From: Chitinophagaceae bacterium
GTDB taxonomy: Bacteria > Bacteroidota > Bacteroidia > Chitinophagales > Chitinophagaceae
NCBI GenBank assembly: GCA_016721725.1
Contig: JADKHN010000001.1
Span: forward strand, 1 to 64,000
Direction of reading: 5' to 3'
DNA length: 64,000 nucleotides
The notes under the pieces were generated by a model. It worked only from the letters and a program-made list of their open reading frames with translations. It had not been told where the DNA came from and ran no database searches. This document shows positions 47,410 to 57,113 of the stretch, in pieces. Both the position numbers and the translations under genes were made by a program. Positions within the stretch are counted from its first letter, which is position 1. Each line of letters begins with the position of its first letter.

Positions 47410-50004
47410 ATGAAAAAATATTTACTCCTTTCCGTCATCAGTATTTTCTTCTTCGCCTTCACCGGTAAGGCCCAGTTCACCCGTTATATCGTCAAGCTGA
47501 GGGATAAGGGCACGAGCCCCTATAGCCTTTCCAACCCCTCGCAATTCCTGTCGGCACGGGCCATCCAGCGCAGGGCCAGGTACGGCATCATGATGGATTC
47601 GGCCGATCTGCCCATCACGCCACGCTATATCGACAGCATCCGGCTTGCCGGGGCGGTGACGATACTCAATTATTCCAAATGGCTGAACCAGGTGGCCATT
47701 CAGACCACTGACGCGGCTGCCCTCACCAAGATCAGCAGTTTCCCCTTCGTGCTGAGCCGGGCACCCGTCGCTACCCTTGTCAATCCCATGGAAGTGCCGG
47801 TCAATAAAGTGTTGGACGGTCCTGATCCCATTCCCAATAACCCACCCCCTGCCCCGCAGAACGTGACCGATTATTACAGTTACGGCCAATCCTACGGACA
47901 GGTACACCTCCATAACGGGGAGTTCCTGCACAACCGCGGCTTCCGGGGCCAGGGCATGCAGATGGCGGTGCTGGATGCGGGTTTCTATCACTACCTCAGT
48001 CTGCCCACCTTCGACAGCATCCGCAACAACGGCCAGGTTTTAGGAACCTGGGATTTTGTGGCCGGCAATGCCAGCGTGGATGAGGACCATACACACGGCA
48101 TGAACTGCCTGAGCACCATCGCGGCCAATATGCCCGGCGTGTTCATGGGAACCGCGCCAAAAACCTCTTTCTACCTCTACCGAACCGAAGATGTCAACAG
48201 CGAATACCCCATTGAAGAACAGAACTGGGCCGCCGGCGCCGAAAGGGCCGATAGCCTGGGTGTGGATGTCTGCTCGGTTTCCCTGGGTTATTTCACTTTT
48301 GATAACTCGATCTTCAACTACACCTATAACGACATGAACGGCGACAATACCATGATCGCCCGGGCAGCCGATATGGCCGCTAAAAAAGGCATGCTGGTGG
48401 TGGTAGCCGCAGGCAATGAAGGAAGCGGCGCCTGGCATTACATCATCTCCCCGGCCGATGCCGACAGTGTGATGGCCATCGGTGCCGTAAGCACCAGCGG
48501 TGTGGTGGGCGGATTCAGCAGTTATGGCCCCAGCAGCGACGGACAGATCAAGCCTTCCGTAGCCGCCGTTGGCGTCAGCGCCACCATCGCCAATTCCAGT
48601 ACGGGATTACCCACCACCGGAAGCGGTACCTCGTTCGCCTGTCCCAATATGGCCGGTTTGGCCACCTGTCTCTGGCAGGCCTTCCCCGAAGTGAACAACA
48701 TCAGCATCATCAATAACCTGCAACTGGCGGCCAACCGCTTCAATAACCCCGATAACCGTACCGGTTACGGGATCCCCAATATGAAGAAGGCCTTCGTGCA
48801 GCTGATCAAACAGCTTTATTCGCAGCAGGTGGTCCTGGCCAGTTGTAAGACCACCCTGCAGTGGTCGGCCAAGGCCGATTCGGTGATCACGGTATCGGTT
48901 GAACGCAAATTACCCACCGACCTCAATTATGTCACCCTCAACACGCAAACCTCCACCGGAGCTTTCTCCATGCGCAATTTCAATTATGTGGATGACCTGG
49001 CCCTCATACCCTCCGGCCAGATCAAATACCGCATCCGGATGAATGTCTCCGCAGATACCACCTTTTTCCTCGATTCAGCCACGGTGACCCATGTTGCCAA
49101 TTGTAACCCGCAACCGGTACTCACCACTTCGGGCCTGAGTGGCTTTGGAACCATCTGCACGGGCAGTTCAAGCGCACCCGGTTCCTTCACTATCACGGGC
49201 ACCAACCTGCCCGCCGGTAACGTGACCGTTGCCGCGGTTACGGGTTACAGTTATTCCACTTCCGTGAACGGGACCTATAGCGCCAGCCTTTCCCTGGCCC
49301 AGCCCGGCGGCTCTTACAGCCAGGTGATCTACGTGAAATTCACCCCGCCGGCAGCGGGTACTTTCAACGGCAATATCGTGGTGACCGTCGGCAGCAGTAT
49401 CGCACAGGTAGCGGTAAGCGGTACGGGAATCGCTTCCCTTGCCACTTTAGCCACCGGTTCAGCATCCGGCATCACCCTTTACAGCGCCGTATTAGCCGGA
49501 CAAGTAGTGAGTTCTACCTGCTACCCGGTCACCAATTATGGCATCGAATACAGCACCACGCCGGGCTTTCCCAACGGAAGCGGAACCCGGGTACAGGGCA
49601 ACAATATTTTATCAGGCAACTATTCGGTCACGGCCGGCAACCTCGCTCCCAATACCACCTATTATTACAAAGCGTATGGGGTGAATCTCGGCGGAACGGC
49701 CTATGGCACCGAGCAGAGTTTCAAGACCCTGCCCCTGCCAAACGGACTGGTGATCTATAACAGTCCTATGAGCCAGGGCATCGGTTTACATTATTCCATC
49801 ACCGGCATCACACCCGGATCTTATGGTGTAAGGGTCATCAGCCGGGCCGGACAATTGGTATATTATGACCAGTTCGGCGTCACCACCAATTATATCGACC
49901 AGACGATCGCATTACCCGTACATTTATCAACCGGTGTTTATACCTTACAACTGTTCGGTATCGGGGTGTCGCTGAAAGAGAAGAAATCCTTCATCATCCA
50001 TTGA
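47410..50004 (+). CDS. Secreted subtilisin-like (S8) serine protease with type IX sorting domain
   Basis: This 864-residue exported protein has a signal peptide (LLLSVISIFFFAFTGKAQ). The catalytic triad lies in MAVLDAGFYH (Asp about 180), DHTHGMNCLSTIAAN (His about 221) and GTSFACPNMAGLATC (Ser about 411). Two beta-sandwich regions follow (ARISSG-type GSSSAPGSFTITGTNLPAGN and a fibronectin-like GIEYSTTPGFPNGSG). The last ~80 residues (PLPNGLVIYNSPMSQG...GVYTLQLF...KKSFIIH) have the form of a type IX C-terminal sorting domain. It is therefore expected to leave the cell through the SprA machinery encoded nearby and stay on the surface or be released. Confidence 0.9.
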   Translation: MKKYLLLSVISIFFFAFTGKAQFTRYIVKLRDKGTSPYSLSNPSQFLSARAIQRRARYGIMMDSADLPITPRYIDSIRLAGAVTILNYSKWLNQVAIQTTDAAALTKISSFPFVLSRAPVATLVNPMEVPVNKVLDGPDPIPNNPPPAPQNVTDYYSYGQSYGQVHLHNGEFLHNRGFRGQGMQMAVLDAGFYHYLSLPTFDSIRNNGQVLGTWDFVAGNASVDEDHTHGMNCLSTIAANMPGVFMGTAPKTSFYLYRTEDVNSEYPIEEQNWAAGAERADSLGVDVCSVSLGYFTFDNSIFNYTYNDMNGDNTMIARAADMAAKKGMLVVVAAGNEGSGAWHYIISPADADSVMAIGAVSTSGVVGGFSSYGPSSDGQIKPSVAAVGVSATIANSSTGLPTTGSGTSFACPNMAGLATCLWQAFPEVNNISIINNLQLAANRFNNPDNRTGYGIPNMKKAFVQLIKQLYSQQVVLASCKTTLQWSAKADSVITVSVERKLPTDLNYVTLNTQTSTGAFSMRNFNYVDDLALIPSGQIKYRIRMNVSADTTFFLDSATVTHVANCNPQPVLTTSGLSGFGTICTGSSSAPGSFTITGTNLPAGNVTVAAVTGYSYSTSVNGTYSASLSLAQPGGSYSQVIYVKFTPPAAGTFNGNIVVTVGSSIAQVAVSGTGIASLATLATGSASGITLYSAVLAGQVVSSTCYPVTNYGIEYSTTPGFPNGSGTRVQGNNILSGNYSVTAGNLAPNTTYYYKAYGVNLGGTAYGTEQSFKTLPLPNGLVIYNSPMSQGIGLHYSITGITPGSYGVRVISRAGQLVYYDQFGVTTNYIDQTIALPVHLSTGVYTLQLFGIGVSLKEKKSFIIH

Positions 50005-50046
50005 GTTGGAAAATGAATTTTATAGAGACCGTTTAAATTACCCGTT

Positions 50047-50583
50047 ATGAAAAAGCTCTCGTTTTACAGTATAGCCTTTGTCGTTTTTATCACGGCTACA
50101 TCATACGTGGAGATTACGGCGCCGGTCAGCTCTTTAAAAACCATAGAGGATATCCTGACTGAAAAAGCCTGGAAAGCCGAAGAGATCAGGGTTCAGCAGG
50201 CAGACGGGATGGCTAAATATTATAAGCGGGGCGGATCCTCCAATACGGTAGATTACGATACGGATTTACTCAAATTCAATAGGGACCACACCGGTATGTA
50301 TTATTATTCGGGAGAGCAATACAAAACGACCTGGCGGTTCATGGATGAGAACAGGTCCAAAATGACCCTGGTGATCTATTTTTACACGCCATTGACGATA
50401 CACCTTGAAAACATCAACATTACCGGAAATATTTTCAAATATTCGCAGTACATCAATGCAGGCAAAGACAGTTACCTGGCATCCTGTACAAGAACAACCG
50501 ATAGGAACGAAATGGATTGTCCGGTAGGCTCAGGAACCATTCATTTGGATAATACCGCGACGAACATCGTATCGGCTTTTTGA
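50047..50583 (+). CDS. Small secreted lipocalin-like hypothetical protein
   Basis: The 178-residue product starts with an N-terminal signal segment (SFYSIAFVVFITATSYVEIT). The mature part begins ILTEKAWKAEEIRVQQADG, then has strands LLKFNRDHTGMYYYSGEQYK, TWRFMDENRSKMTLVIYFY and LENINITGNIFKYSQYI. The 'W...F..dgT...W...' order resembles the small lipocalin-like proteins common in Bacteroidota. I recognise no named family and infer no function. It lies 42 bp after the protease gene and may be co-transcribed. Its end overlaps the convergent methyltransferase gene by 43 bp. Confidence 0.7.
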   Translation: MKKLSFYSIAFVVFITATSYVEITAPVSSLKTIEDILTEKAWKAEEIRVQQADGMAKYYKRGGSSNTVDYDTDLLKFNRDHTGMYYYSGEQYKTTWRFMDENRSKMTLVIYFYTPLTIHLENINITGNIFKYSQYINAGKDSYLASCTRTTDRNEMDCPVGSGTIHLDNTATNIVSAF

Positions 50584-51698
50584 TCAACACCTTTTATGTA
50601 TTCCACCTGCAATACCCGCAGGTGGAATTTTTCTTTTATCCAGTCCACGTTCCCTTCATTCTCTGCGGTAAAGACCGAGCAGGTGATGTAGATGAAGAGG
50701 CCGCCCGGGGCAAGCCTGGAGAGTGCGGACGACGCGATACGTTGCTGCTTTTCCGCGAATTCTCCGATGCGGGCGGGTTCGAAATATCCGAGTTGTTCGG
50801 GGGTACGGCTCCAGGTACCGCTTCCGGTACAGGGTACATCGCAGAGGATCATCGGAAAATCGGCTGCGGGCAAGACGGGATCTGTTTGTCCCAGGTCGGT
50901 GATCAGTGTATCGTAATGAGTTATCCCGGCCGTGGCGAAACGTTTCCTGCAATTGGCCAGGATGCTTTCCCGTATGTCCGACACCGTTAGTTCCACCAGG
51001 CCCTGCAGGAGATCGTACAAGAGAATGGACTTCCCGCCGCTGGCGGCGCAGCAATCCCAGGCCCTCAATGGATAATGGATAATGGATAATGGAAAATTCA
51101 GGACCTGCTGGGAAGAAGCGTCTTGTACGACCGCCTCCCGATCCGGTTCCAGGATCCGGTCGACCGCGGTGCCATTGGGTAAGGAGAGGGTGTTATCACT
51201 GATGAAACAGAATGAAAGCCCGGCAGCGGTAAGTTTTCCGGTCACTTTTTCCTTTTGCCCGGGCCTGATGCGCAGAAAAAGATCCGGTTGCTGAAGCATC
51301 GACAGAGAATAAGTTTCATGATCGATGGAATGAGTCAATTCATTTTTCCAGGGGAATATTTTACCCGGATCGATACGGCCATTCAGCATTTTCAATTTTT
51401 CATTTAAGGACAAACCGGTATGCTCATTCCATTCCGGGCGGTGAAAGGCTAAAAACGGACTGGGCGATGTTTCACAAAGAAAGGCAGCCACAATGATCCG
51501 TTCTTCCACGGAAAGATTTATAGAAGACTTTCCCAACCGGAAATATTGATAACAAAGTTTGGCGATCTGCTTCCGGTCGCGGGAGCCGTATTTCTTATCC
51601 GCGGTGAAGAATTTTTTCAGGAATGCCGAGAGAGGCTCCTGGCCTTTAAAGGCTTCAATGATCTTGACGGCAGTATGCAGGTGTGATTGATGGAGCAC
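50541..51698 (-). CDS. RsmB/NOP2-family rRNA (cytosine-C5) methyltransferase
   Basis: The 385-residue product starts with an N-terminal NusB-like helical part (KKFFTADKKYGSRDRKQIAKL). The Rossmann methyltransferase follows with SAM loop AWDCCAASGGKSILL, LTVSDIRESIL, the motif-IV DVPCTGSGTWSRTPEQLGY and the motif-VI YITCSVFTAENE. The two cysteines in DVPCTGSG and YITCSV are the release and catalytic residues of this family, which makes 5-methylcytosine in 16S rRNA or tRNA. It is shorter than E. coli RsmB, as usual in Bacteroidota. Convergent with the small secreted protein gene. Confidence 0.88.
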   Translation of the reverse strand: MLHQSHLHTAVKIIEAFKGQEPLSAFLKKFFTADKKYGSRDRKQIAKLCYQYFRLGKSSINLSVEERIIVAAFLCETSPSPFLAFHRPEWNEHTGLSLNEKLKMLNGRIDPGKIFPWKNELTHSIDHETYSLSMLQQPDLFLRIRPGQKEKVTGKLTAAGLSFCFISDNTLSLPNGTAVDRILEPDREAVVQDASSQQVLNFPLSIIHYPLRAWDCCAASGGKSILLYDLLQGLVELTVSDIRESILANCRKRFATAGITHYDTLITDLGQTDPVLPAADFPMILCDVPCTGSGTWSRTPEQLGYFEPARIGEFAEKQQRIASSALSRLAPGGLFIYITCSVFTAENEGNVDWIKEKFHLRVLQVEYIKGVDQKADTMFVAVLSK

Positions 51699-51739
51699 GA
51701 TGCAAATGTAAACTAAGTGAGTTTGAGTAAGAGAAATCA

Positions 51740-52045
51740 GGCTAAATGAAATGTCAGGTTGAGCTTGTCGAAACCGAGCTTGTCGAAACCGAGCTTGTCG
51801 AAACCGAGCTTGTCGAAACAGGAATTATTCAGCGGCATTCCGTTCATTACCCTTCGACAAGCTCAGGGTGACAAGCTCCACGCCTTGTTGCGGAACAGGC
51901 AGGATGAGAAGCTCCCCGCAATGCTACGGGGCAGGAAGGGCGAGAAGTCAGGTTGAGCTTGCGAAACGCGGTGACGAGCCTGTTCGATAACGGTGTCATC
52001 ACCCTTCGACAGGCTCAGGGCGACAGGAGATTTTACGGCCATTAA
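51740..52045. repeat. REP-like repeat cluster 2
   Basis: Four near-tandem copies of GAGCTTGTCGAAACC (51763-51820) are followed by inverted forms CCTTCGACAAGCTCAGGGTGA at 51850 and 52003. The same family occurs at 45690-46085. There is no gene in the 350 bp between the methyltransferase and sucB. Confidence 0.75.
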
Positions 52046-52050
52046 AGGTT

Positions 52051-53262
52051 TCATACTTCCAGCAAACTTTTCACCGGGTCCTTACCGAATAAGAGCAGTT
52101 CCGGTTTTTCCAGCAGTTCCTTGACGCGAACCAGGAAGCCCACTGACTCCCTGCCGTCGATGATGCGGTGGTCGTAGCTCAGCGCCAGGTACATCATGGG
52201 CCTGATCACCACCTGTCCGTTAATGGCCATGGGCCTGTCCTGTATCTTATGCATGCCCAGGATGGCGGACTGGGGGATATTGATGATGGGGGTGCTCATG
52301 AGGGAACCGAAGACCCCGCCATTGGTGATGGTGAAGGTACCGCCCGACATTTCCTCCAGGCTGAGTTTATTGTCCTTGGCTTTTGCCGCGAGTTCGGCCA
52401 CTTTGGCTTCGATACCGGCCATGCTGAGGCTCTCCGCGTTTCGGATCACCGGCACTACCAATCCCTTGGGGGCGCTCACGGCGATGGAGATATCACAGTA
52501 ATCGTGGTATAGGATCTGATCGCCATCGATATAAGCGTTCACGGCGGGCCATTCCAGCAGGGCATAGGTACAGGCCTTGGTGAAAAAGCTCATGAAGCCG
52601 AGGTTGACACCGTGAAGCTCCTTGAATTTGTCTTTATACTGGGCCCTGATGGCCATGATGGCGCTCATGTCCACTTCATTGAAAGTGGTGAGCATGGCCG
52701 TGGTATTCTTGGCTTCCACCAACCGGCGGCTGACTGTTTTGCGCAGGTTGCTCATCTTTTCCGGGCGGTCATTGCGGGAAAAGAGTTCGAGACCGGGTTT
52801 ACGTCCCGGGTTATTCAGGGCTTCCAGCACATCCTGCTTCATGATCCGGCCACCGCTTCCGCTGGGTGTCAAACCGGTGACATCCATTTTTTTATCGGCG
52901 ATGATGGCGGCAGCCACGGGTGAGGTTTTGATCTCGGATTTTGGATTTTCGATCTTAGATTTCTCAGCAACGGGTATTTCCTTTTTTTCAACGGGGGGCT
53001 CGATGGTCGTTCCTTCTGGTTTTACCGCATCGGTATCGATGCTGGCCACTACTTCCCCGATCTGGATATTGCTGCCTTCGGCGGCGATAATGTGCAGGGC
53101 GCCGGCTTTTTCGGCATTGATCTCAAAAGTGGCTTTTTCGCTTTCCAGCTCGGCGATCACTTCATCCCGGTTCACCCAGTCGCCTTCTTTCTTATGCCAT
53201 TTCACCAGGGTCACTTCCGTGATGCTCTCTCCTACTGATGGAACTTTGATGTCGATTGCCAT
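52051..53262 (-). CDS. sucB: Dihydrolipoamide succinyltransferase (E2 of 2-oxoglutarate dehydrogenase)
   Basis: This 403-residue TCA-cycle enzyme is the core of the 2-oxoglutarate dehydrogenase complex. It has a lipoyl domain (residues 1-76) with lysine in ELESEKATFEINAE. A Pro/Lys-rich linker and a small subunit-binding domain (ADKKMDVTGLTPSGSGGRIM, about 134-160) follow. The catalytic domain has NNGGVFGSL-like ITNGGVFGSLMSTPIINIP and the active-site SYDHRIIDGRESVGFL. The start MAIDIKVPSVGESITEV is typical. The single lipoyl domain and the sequence fit SucB/OdhB better than the pyruvate enzyme. sucA is not adjacent in the window. Confidence 0.93.
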   Translation of the reverse strand: MAIDIKVPSVGESITEVTLVKWHKKEGDWVNRDEVIAELESEKATFEINAEKAGALHIIAAEGSNIQIGEVVASIDTDAVKPEGTTIEPPVEKKEIPVAEKSKIENPKSEIKTSPVAAAIIADKKMDVTGLTPSGSGGRIMKQDVLEALNNPGRKPGLELFSRNDRPEKMSNLRKTVSRRLVEAKNTTAMLTTFNEVDMSAIMAIRAQYKDKFKELHGVNLGFMSFFTKACTYALLEWPAVNAYIDGDQILYHDYCDISIAVSAPKGLVVPVIRNAESLSMAGIEAKVAELAAKAKDNKLSLEEMSGGTFTITNGGVFGSLMSTPIINIPQSAILGMHKIQDRPMAINGQVVIRPMMYLALSYDHRIIDGRESVGFLVRVKELLEKPELLLFGKDPVKSLLEV

Positions 53263-53379
53263 GGTTACTGAAATTAGGGTGCAAAAATCGGGGAATTTTA
53301 AGGATTATGGAAATAGAATTAAAGGTGACCAACCGGAATTGTTTTATAGGGAATAATAAGGGGGTCCCTCCTTATGTCG

Positions 53380-53480
53380 GGATGACAAAATAAGGAGTGG
53401 GATGACAAAATAAGGAGTGGGATGACAAAACAAAATAAAAAAAGGAGTGGGATGATAAAAAAAGGAGTGGGATGACAAAT
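53380..53480. repeat. Short tandem repeat GGAGTGGGATGACAAAATAA
   Basis: Five imperfect copies of a ~20-bp unit lie between the sucB start and the rpoD stop. Low complexity; no gene. Confidence 0.8.
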
Positions 53481-53486
53481 TAAGCG

Positions 53487-54362
53487 TCAGGCACCCAGGT
53501 AGGTCTTCAGCAACTTGCAGCGTGATGCCGTCCGCAGTTTGGTAATGGCCTTGTCCTTGATCTGCCTGACCCTTTCCCGGGTGAGGTTGAAATGTTCGCC
53601 AATATCTTCCAGGCTGAGGGCATGGTCCACCCCGATGCCGAAGAAAAAGCGGATCACATCCTTTTGTCTTTCGGTGAGGGTGCTCAGGGAGCGGTCTATT
53701 TCAGTCTTAAGAGAAGCTTTGAAAGCGAGTTCATTATCGGTACTGGCCGCGTTGGTATTGATGAGCACATCGATCAGTGTGCTGTCTTCTCCGTCGCTCA
53801 GGGGCTGGTCCATGCTCACATGACGGGCGGCAACGCCGAGGGTGGCGGCTACTTCATCGGGGTCCATATCCAGTAAAAAAGCCAGTTCTTCGGGGGTTGG
53901 CTCCCGCTCGTATTCCTGTTCCAGTTGTGAATAGGCTTTGCTGATCCGGTTGGTGAGCCCTACTTTGTTCAGGGGCAGCCTGACGATCCGGGATTGCTCG
54001 GCCAGGGCCTGCAGGATGCTTTGACGGATCCACCATACTGCATAGGAAATGAATTTGAATCCGCGTGTCTCATCGAAACGCTGGGCAGCTTTGATCAGTC
54101 CGAGATTACCTTCATTGATCAGGTCGGGCAGGGTAAGCCCCTGGTTCTGGTATTGTTTGGCGACCGATACCACGAAACGAAGATTGGCCTTGGTGAGCTT
54201 TTCCAATGCCAGCTGGTCGCCCTGTTTGATGCGGATGGCCAGTTTGACTTCTTCTTCTGGGGTGATCAGTTCTACTTTTCCGATTTCCTGGAGGTACTTC
54301 TCTAAACTCTGACTCTCACGATTGGTGATAGACTTAGTGATCTTCAGCTGACGCATGCTCAT
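53487..54362 (-). CDS. rpoD: Primary sigma factor RpoD (Bacteroidota type)
   Basis: The product is about 290 residues and lacks the long region 1.1 and spacer of the E. coli protein, as is normal in Bacteroidota. Region 1.2 is SLEKYLQEIGKVELITPEEE. Region 2 is NLRFVVSVAKQYQNQGLTL followed by GFKFISYAVWWIRQSILQAL. Region 3 starts RIVRLPLNKVGL, and region 4 is TLTERQKDVIRFFFGIG with the helix-turn-helix LEDIGEHFNLTRERVRQIKD. It directs RNA polymerase to the TTG/TAnnTTTG promoters seen elsewhere in the window. The start may be the second ATG (MRQLKITKSITNRESQ), two codons in. Confidence 0.95.
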   Translation of the reverse strand: MSMRQLKITKSITNRESQSLEKYLQEIGKVELITPEEEVKLAIRIKQGDQLALEKLTKANLRFVVSVAKQYQNQGLTLPDLINEGNLGLIKAAQRFDETRGFKFISYAVWWIRQSILQALAEQSRIVRLPLNKVGLTNRISKAYSQLEQEYEREPTPEELAFLLDMDPDEVAATLGVAARHVSMDQPLSDGEDSTLIDVLINTNAASTDNELAFKASLKTEIDRSLSTLTERQKDVIRFFFGIGVDHALSLEDIGEHFNLTRERVRQIKDKAITKLRTASRCKLLKTYLGA

Positions 54363-54628
54363 AAGCCCGTTGGTTTAAAGGTTAGACGTAAAAATAGTGA
54401 TGGGTTAATCTTTTGTTAAAAACTACAATAATCATTAACGTAATTTATACTATTTACTATATGCTGCCAAAAAATAATTTTCTAAAAGACTGGATTTCAG
54501 TGGCTTGAAGGTCATTTTGTTTAAATTTAATTAGCCAAATGTTAAACAAAAATAAAAACTAAAATATTTTGTTACGTAGTTTATTTTGTTATTATTGCAA
54601 GAAGCTAGGATATTACTAAAAATTGAGA

Positions 54629-55009
54629 ATGAGCAAGAAAGTTTTATATACGTTGGAATACCCGGTACGATCATCACCCGGCATTTTATGGGATTTTTTA
54701 CGGACACCGGCCGGTTTACAGGAGTGGTTCGCGGACAAAGTGGATGAGCGTGACGGCGTTTTCAGTTTTTCCTGGAATGGGACCACAGACAAAGCCGAAT
54801 TGCTGGAAAGTGAGGAAGATAAATTCGTGAAGTTTCGCTGGAACCACCAGACCAAGGATGAATACTTTGAATTCCGCATAGAAAAATCCGAAGTGACCAA
54901 TCAGACCATCCTCATCATCCGCGATTTTGCCGATAAGAAGGACATCAAGGACCAGAGCCAGTTGTGGGAATACCAGGTGAAAGACCTGTTTCACCGGATC
55001 GGCAGTTAA
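54629..55009 (+). CDS. START-like domain (SRPBCC) protein
   Basis: The product is 126 residues from the ATG at 54629 (MSKKVLYTLEYPVRSSPG). The fold markers SSPGILWDFLRTPAGLQEWF, FSFSWNGTTDKAELLE and VKFRWNHQTKDEYFEFRIEK are typical of the small START-like proteins conserved in Bacteroidota, distantly related to AHSA1/Bet v 1 domains that bind hydrophobic ligands. It has no signal peptide, and its exact role is not known. A promoter-like TTATTTTG lies at about 54582. The stop overlaps the convergent gene by 4 bp. Confidence 0.85.
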   Translation: MSKKVLYTLEYPVRSSPGILWDFLRTPAGLQEWFADKVDERDGVFSFSWNGTTDKAELLESEEDKFVKFRWNHQTKDEYFEFRIEKSEVTNQTILIIRDFADKKDIKDQSQLWEYQVKDLFHRIGS

Positions 55010-55620
55010 GGCTTCAGCAGCCTCAATATTCGGGCATAGGTTTGTGCAGCCAGTTCAGGCATCCCGTTCCACTGATCCAGGTCGAATTTAACCGACAGCT
55101 TGAGGAAATCCCTTTGGGCTAAGATGCTTTCCATGGCATCAAGTCCCATCTCTCCGATCGATTGATAATTCCCATCCTCAAAATGATGCTGCCAGGGATC
55201 CTCATTGACGCAGAGATAGAACCCGGATGCGATCAATTCGTCGCGATGGGTGATGATGTTTTGCCTGTATGACCTCGCATAGGACCCTCCCAGTTGCAAA
55301 GTGAAGCTGAAGAAATGTCCCCACCAGAACATCGTTCGTATGGCGAAAACATCCCGGGAACGGAAGCAGCGGGGATGATCGAGCAATACATAAGGCATGT
55401 CCAGGTAATTCTCCCCTTTGTAGATCTTGGGCTCGCTGTTCAGCACCTCAGCCGGCATCCACTCTTTTTCCTGTTCCAATAAGGTTTTCAGCGATGCTGA
55501 AAATCCACCCATCATCGCATAGACCTTATCCGTCACGGCACGTTTCGTTAAAATCCATTCACGGTCGTTCACCAATTGCTGTTCCTGAGGTGAAAGAGTT
55601 ATTTTTGTATCGGTCGGCAT
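55006..55620 (-). CDS. Conserved hypothetical protein, 204 residues
   Basis: No signal peptide or membrane segment is seen. Aromatic-rich patches (DVFAIRTMFWWGHFFSFTL, QLGGSYARSYRQNI, NEDPWQHHFEDGNYQSI) suggest a globular cytoplasmic protein. The order LVNDREWILTKRAVTDKVYAMM at the start and LAAQTYARILRLLKP at the end is distinctive, but I do not recognise a family beyond similar hypothetical proteins in Bacteroidota. It is divergent from the LptF/G gene, with starts 34 bp apart, so the two share a promoter region. Confidence 0.7.
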   Translation of the reverse strand: MPTDTKITLSPQEQQLVNDREWILTKRAVTDKVYAMMGGFSASLKTLLEQEKEWMPAEVLNSEPKIYKGENYLDMPYVLLDHPRCFRSRDVFAIRTMFWWGHFFSFTLQLGGSYARSYRQNIITHRDELIASGFYLCVNEDPWQHHFEDGNYQSIGEMGLDAMESILAQRDFLKLSVKFDLDQWNGMPELAAQTYARILRLLKP

Positions 55621-55653
55621 GACGCCAAACTTACTAAATAAGCCTAAGTTTCC

Positions 55654-57099
55654 GTGATAAAGAAATTAGACAAACTCATCATCAAGTCGTTCATCGGGCC
55701 GTTCATTGTAACGTTTTTCATCGCCTTTTTTGTGCTGATGATGCAGATCCTCTGGAAGTACATTGATGACCTGGTAGGAAAAGGGCTTGACCTGCTTACC
55801 ATCGGTCAATTCCTCTGGTACGCCAGCGCCACCATGCTTACCCTGGCCATGCCCATCGCCATCCTCATCTCTTCCATCATGACCTTTGGCAACCTGGGCG
55901 AGAGTTTTGAACTGGTGGCCATCAAATCCTCCGGCATCTCGCTGCTCCGTTTCATGCGCCCCCTGGTCTGGATCGCCGTGCTGCTCTCCGGCATCACGTT
56001 CCTCTTCGCCAACTATGTTATCCCTTATGCCAATCTGCAGTTCGTCACCCTCTATAATGATATCTATTTCAAGAAACCTGCCTTCGAGCTCAAGGAAGGC
56101 GTATTCTTCACCCATATTCCCGGCTATGCCATCAAGGTGGGTAAAAAAGACAACGACGGGAAGACCATACATAATGTGCTGATCTACGAACAGACCAACC
56201 CCTTACAGGACAACAGCATCATCGCGGAGAAAGGGGTGATGAAGATATCGGATGATAAACGTTTCCTGGAATTCAACCTCGAGAACGGCTATCGCTACCA
56301 GGAAAGAGGTTATACAACCGATTCGTCCACCGAATATATCCGGCTGAACTTCCGTTCCTTTAAAAAATTATTCGACCTCAGCGCCCTGCAAAAACAGACC
56401 ACCAGCGACAGCGTGTACCGAAGCAATTTCAAGATGCTCAGCGTCAGGCAGATCAATCACTCACTGGACTCTCTGGATAAACTGGGAGATTCACTGGTTA
56501 AACGCCTGGACAAGGAACTCACCAATTACATGCAGTTTGAAAAGATCCCCGACAGTGTCTGGAAAAAATTACCACCGCTGGCGGCAAAGACCGGAAAATC
56601 CCCTCCGCTCATTCCCGATTCGGCCCGTTATACCGTGAACGAATCAGCCATGTCGATGGCCTATAATTTAAGGAACAGCCTCGAAGGCACCGGCATGGAA
56701 GTGGAAAGCCGTAAAAAGGATATCCGGTTCCACAAGATCGAATGGCACCGTAAATTCTCCCTTTCCCTGGCCTGTCTCGTCTTGTTCTTCATCGGAGCCC
56801 CGCTGGGTTCCATCATCCGCAAGGGCGGACTGGGCATGCCCCTGGTGGTGGCCATCATCTTCTTCCTGATCTTCCACCTGCTCAACATGTTCGGCGAAAA
56901 ATTCGTCAAGGAAAACCTCACTTCACCCTTTGTGGGCATGTGGCTGGCGGTGTTGGTCCTGATACCGGTTGGCGTCTTTCTCACTTATAAGGCCATGCAC
57001 GATTCGCAACTCTTCAGCAAGGAGTTTTATTACCGCGCTTTTAAGAAGATTAGGCCGCTTTTAAGTAAATTTAGCAAGCGGAAACCCGATTCAGTTTAA
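55654..57099 (+). CDS. LptF/LptG family permease (lipopolysaccharide export)
   Basis: The 481-residue product uses a GTG start (the encoded MIKKLDKLIIKSFIGPF is the normal N-terminus). Three N-terminal membrane helices (FIVTFFIAFFVLMMQILW, TMLTLAMPIAILISSIMTFG, FMRPLVWIAVLLSGITFLF) and three C-terminal ones (SLACLVLFFIGAPLGSIIR, GMPLVVAIIFFLIFHLLNMF, MWLAVLVLIPVGVFLTY) frame a large periplasmic beta-jellyroll. It forms the inner-membrane part of the Lpt machine with LptB ATPase, pulling LPS from the membrane. A single LptF/G-like gene lies here; the partner is elsewhere. Confidence 0.9.
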   Translation: MIKKLDKLIIKSFIGPFIVTFFIAFFVLMMQILWKYIDDLVGKGLDLLTIGQFLWYASATMLTLAMPIAILISSIMTFGNLGESFELVAIKSSGISLLRFMRPLVWIAVLLSGITFLFANYVIPYANLQFVTLYNDIYFKKPAFELKEGVFFTHIPGYAIKVGKKDNDGKTIHNVLIYEQTNPLQDNSIIAEKGVMKISDDKRFLEFNLENGYRYQERGYTTDSSTEYIRLNFRSFKKLFDLSALQKQTTSDSVYRSNFKMLSVRQINHSLDSLDKLGDSLVKRLDKELTNYMQFEKIPDSVWKKLPPLAAKTGKSPPLIPDSARYTVNESAMSMAYNLRNSLEGTGMEVESRKKDIRFHKIEWHRKFSLSLACLVLFFIGAPLGSIIRKGGLGMPLVVAIIFFLIFHLLNMFGEKFVKENLTSPFVGMWLAVLVLIPVGVFLTYKAMHDSQLFSKEFYYRAFKKIRPLLSKFSKRKPDSV

Positions 57100-57113
57100 T
57101 CTAAATTCAAGCC

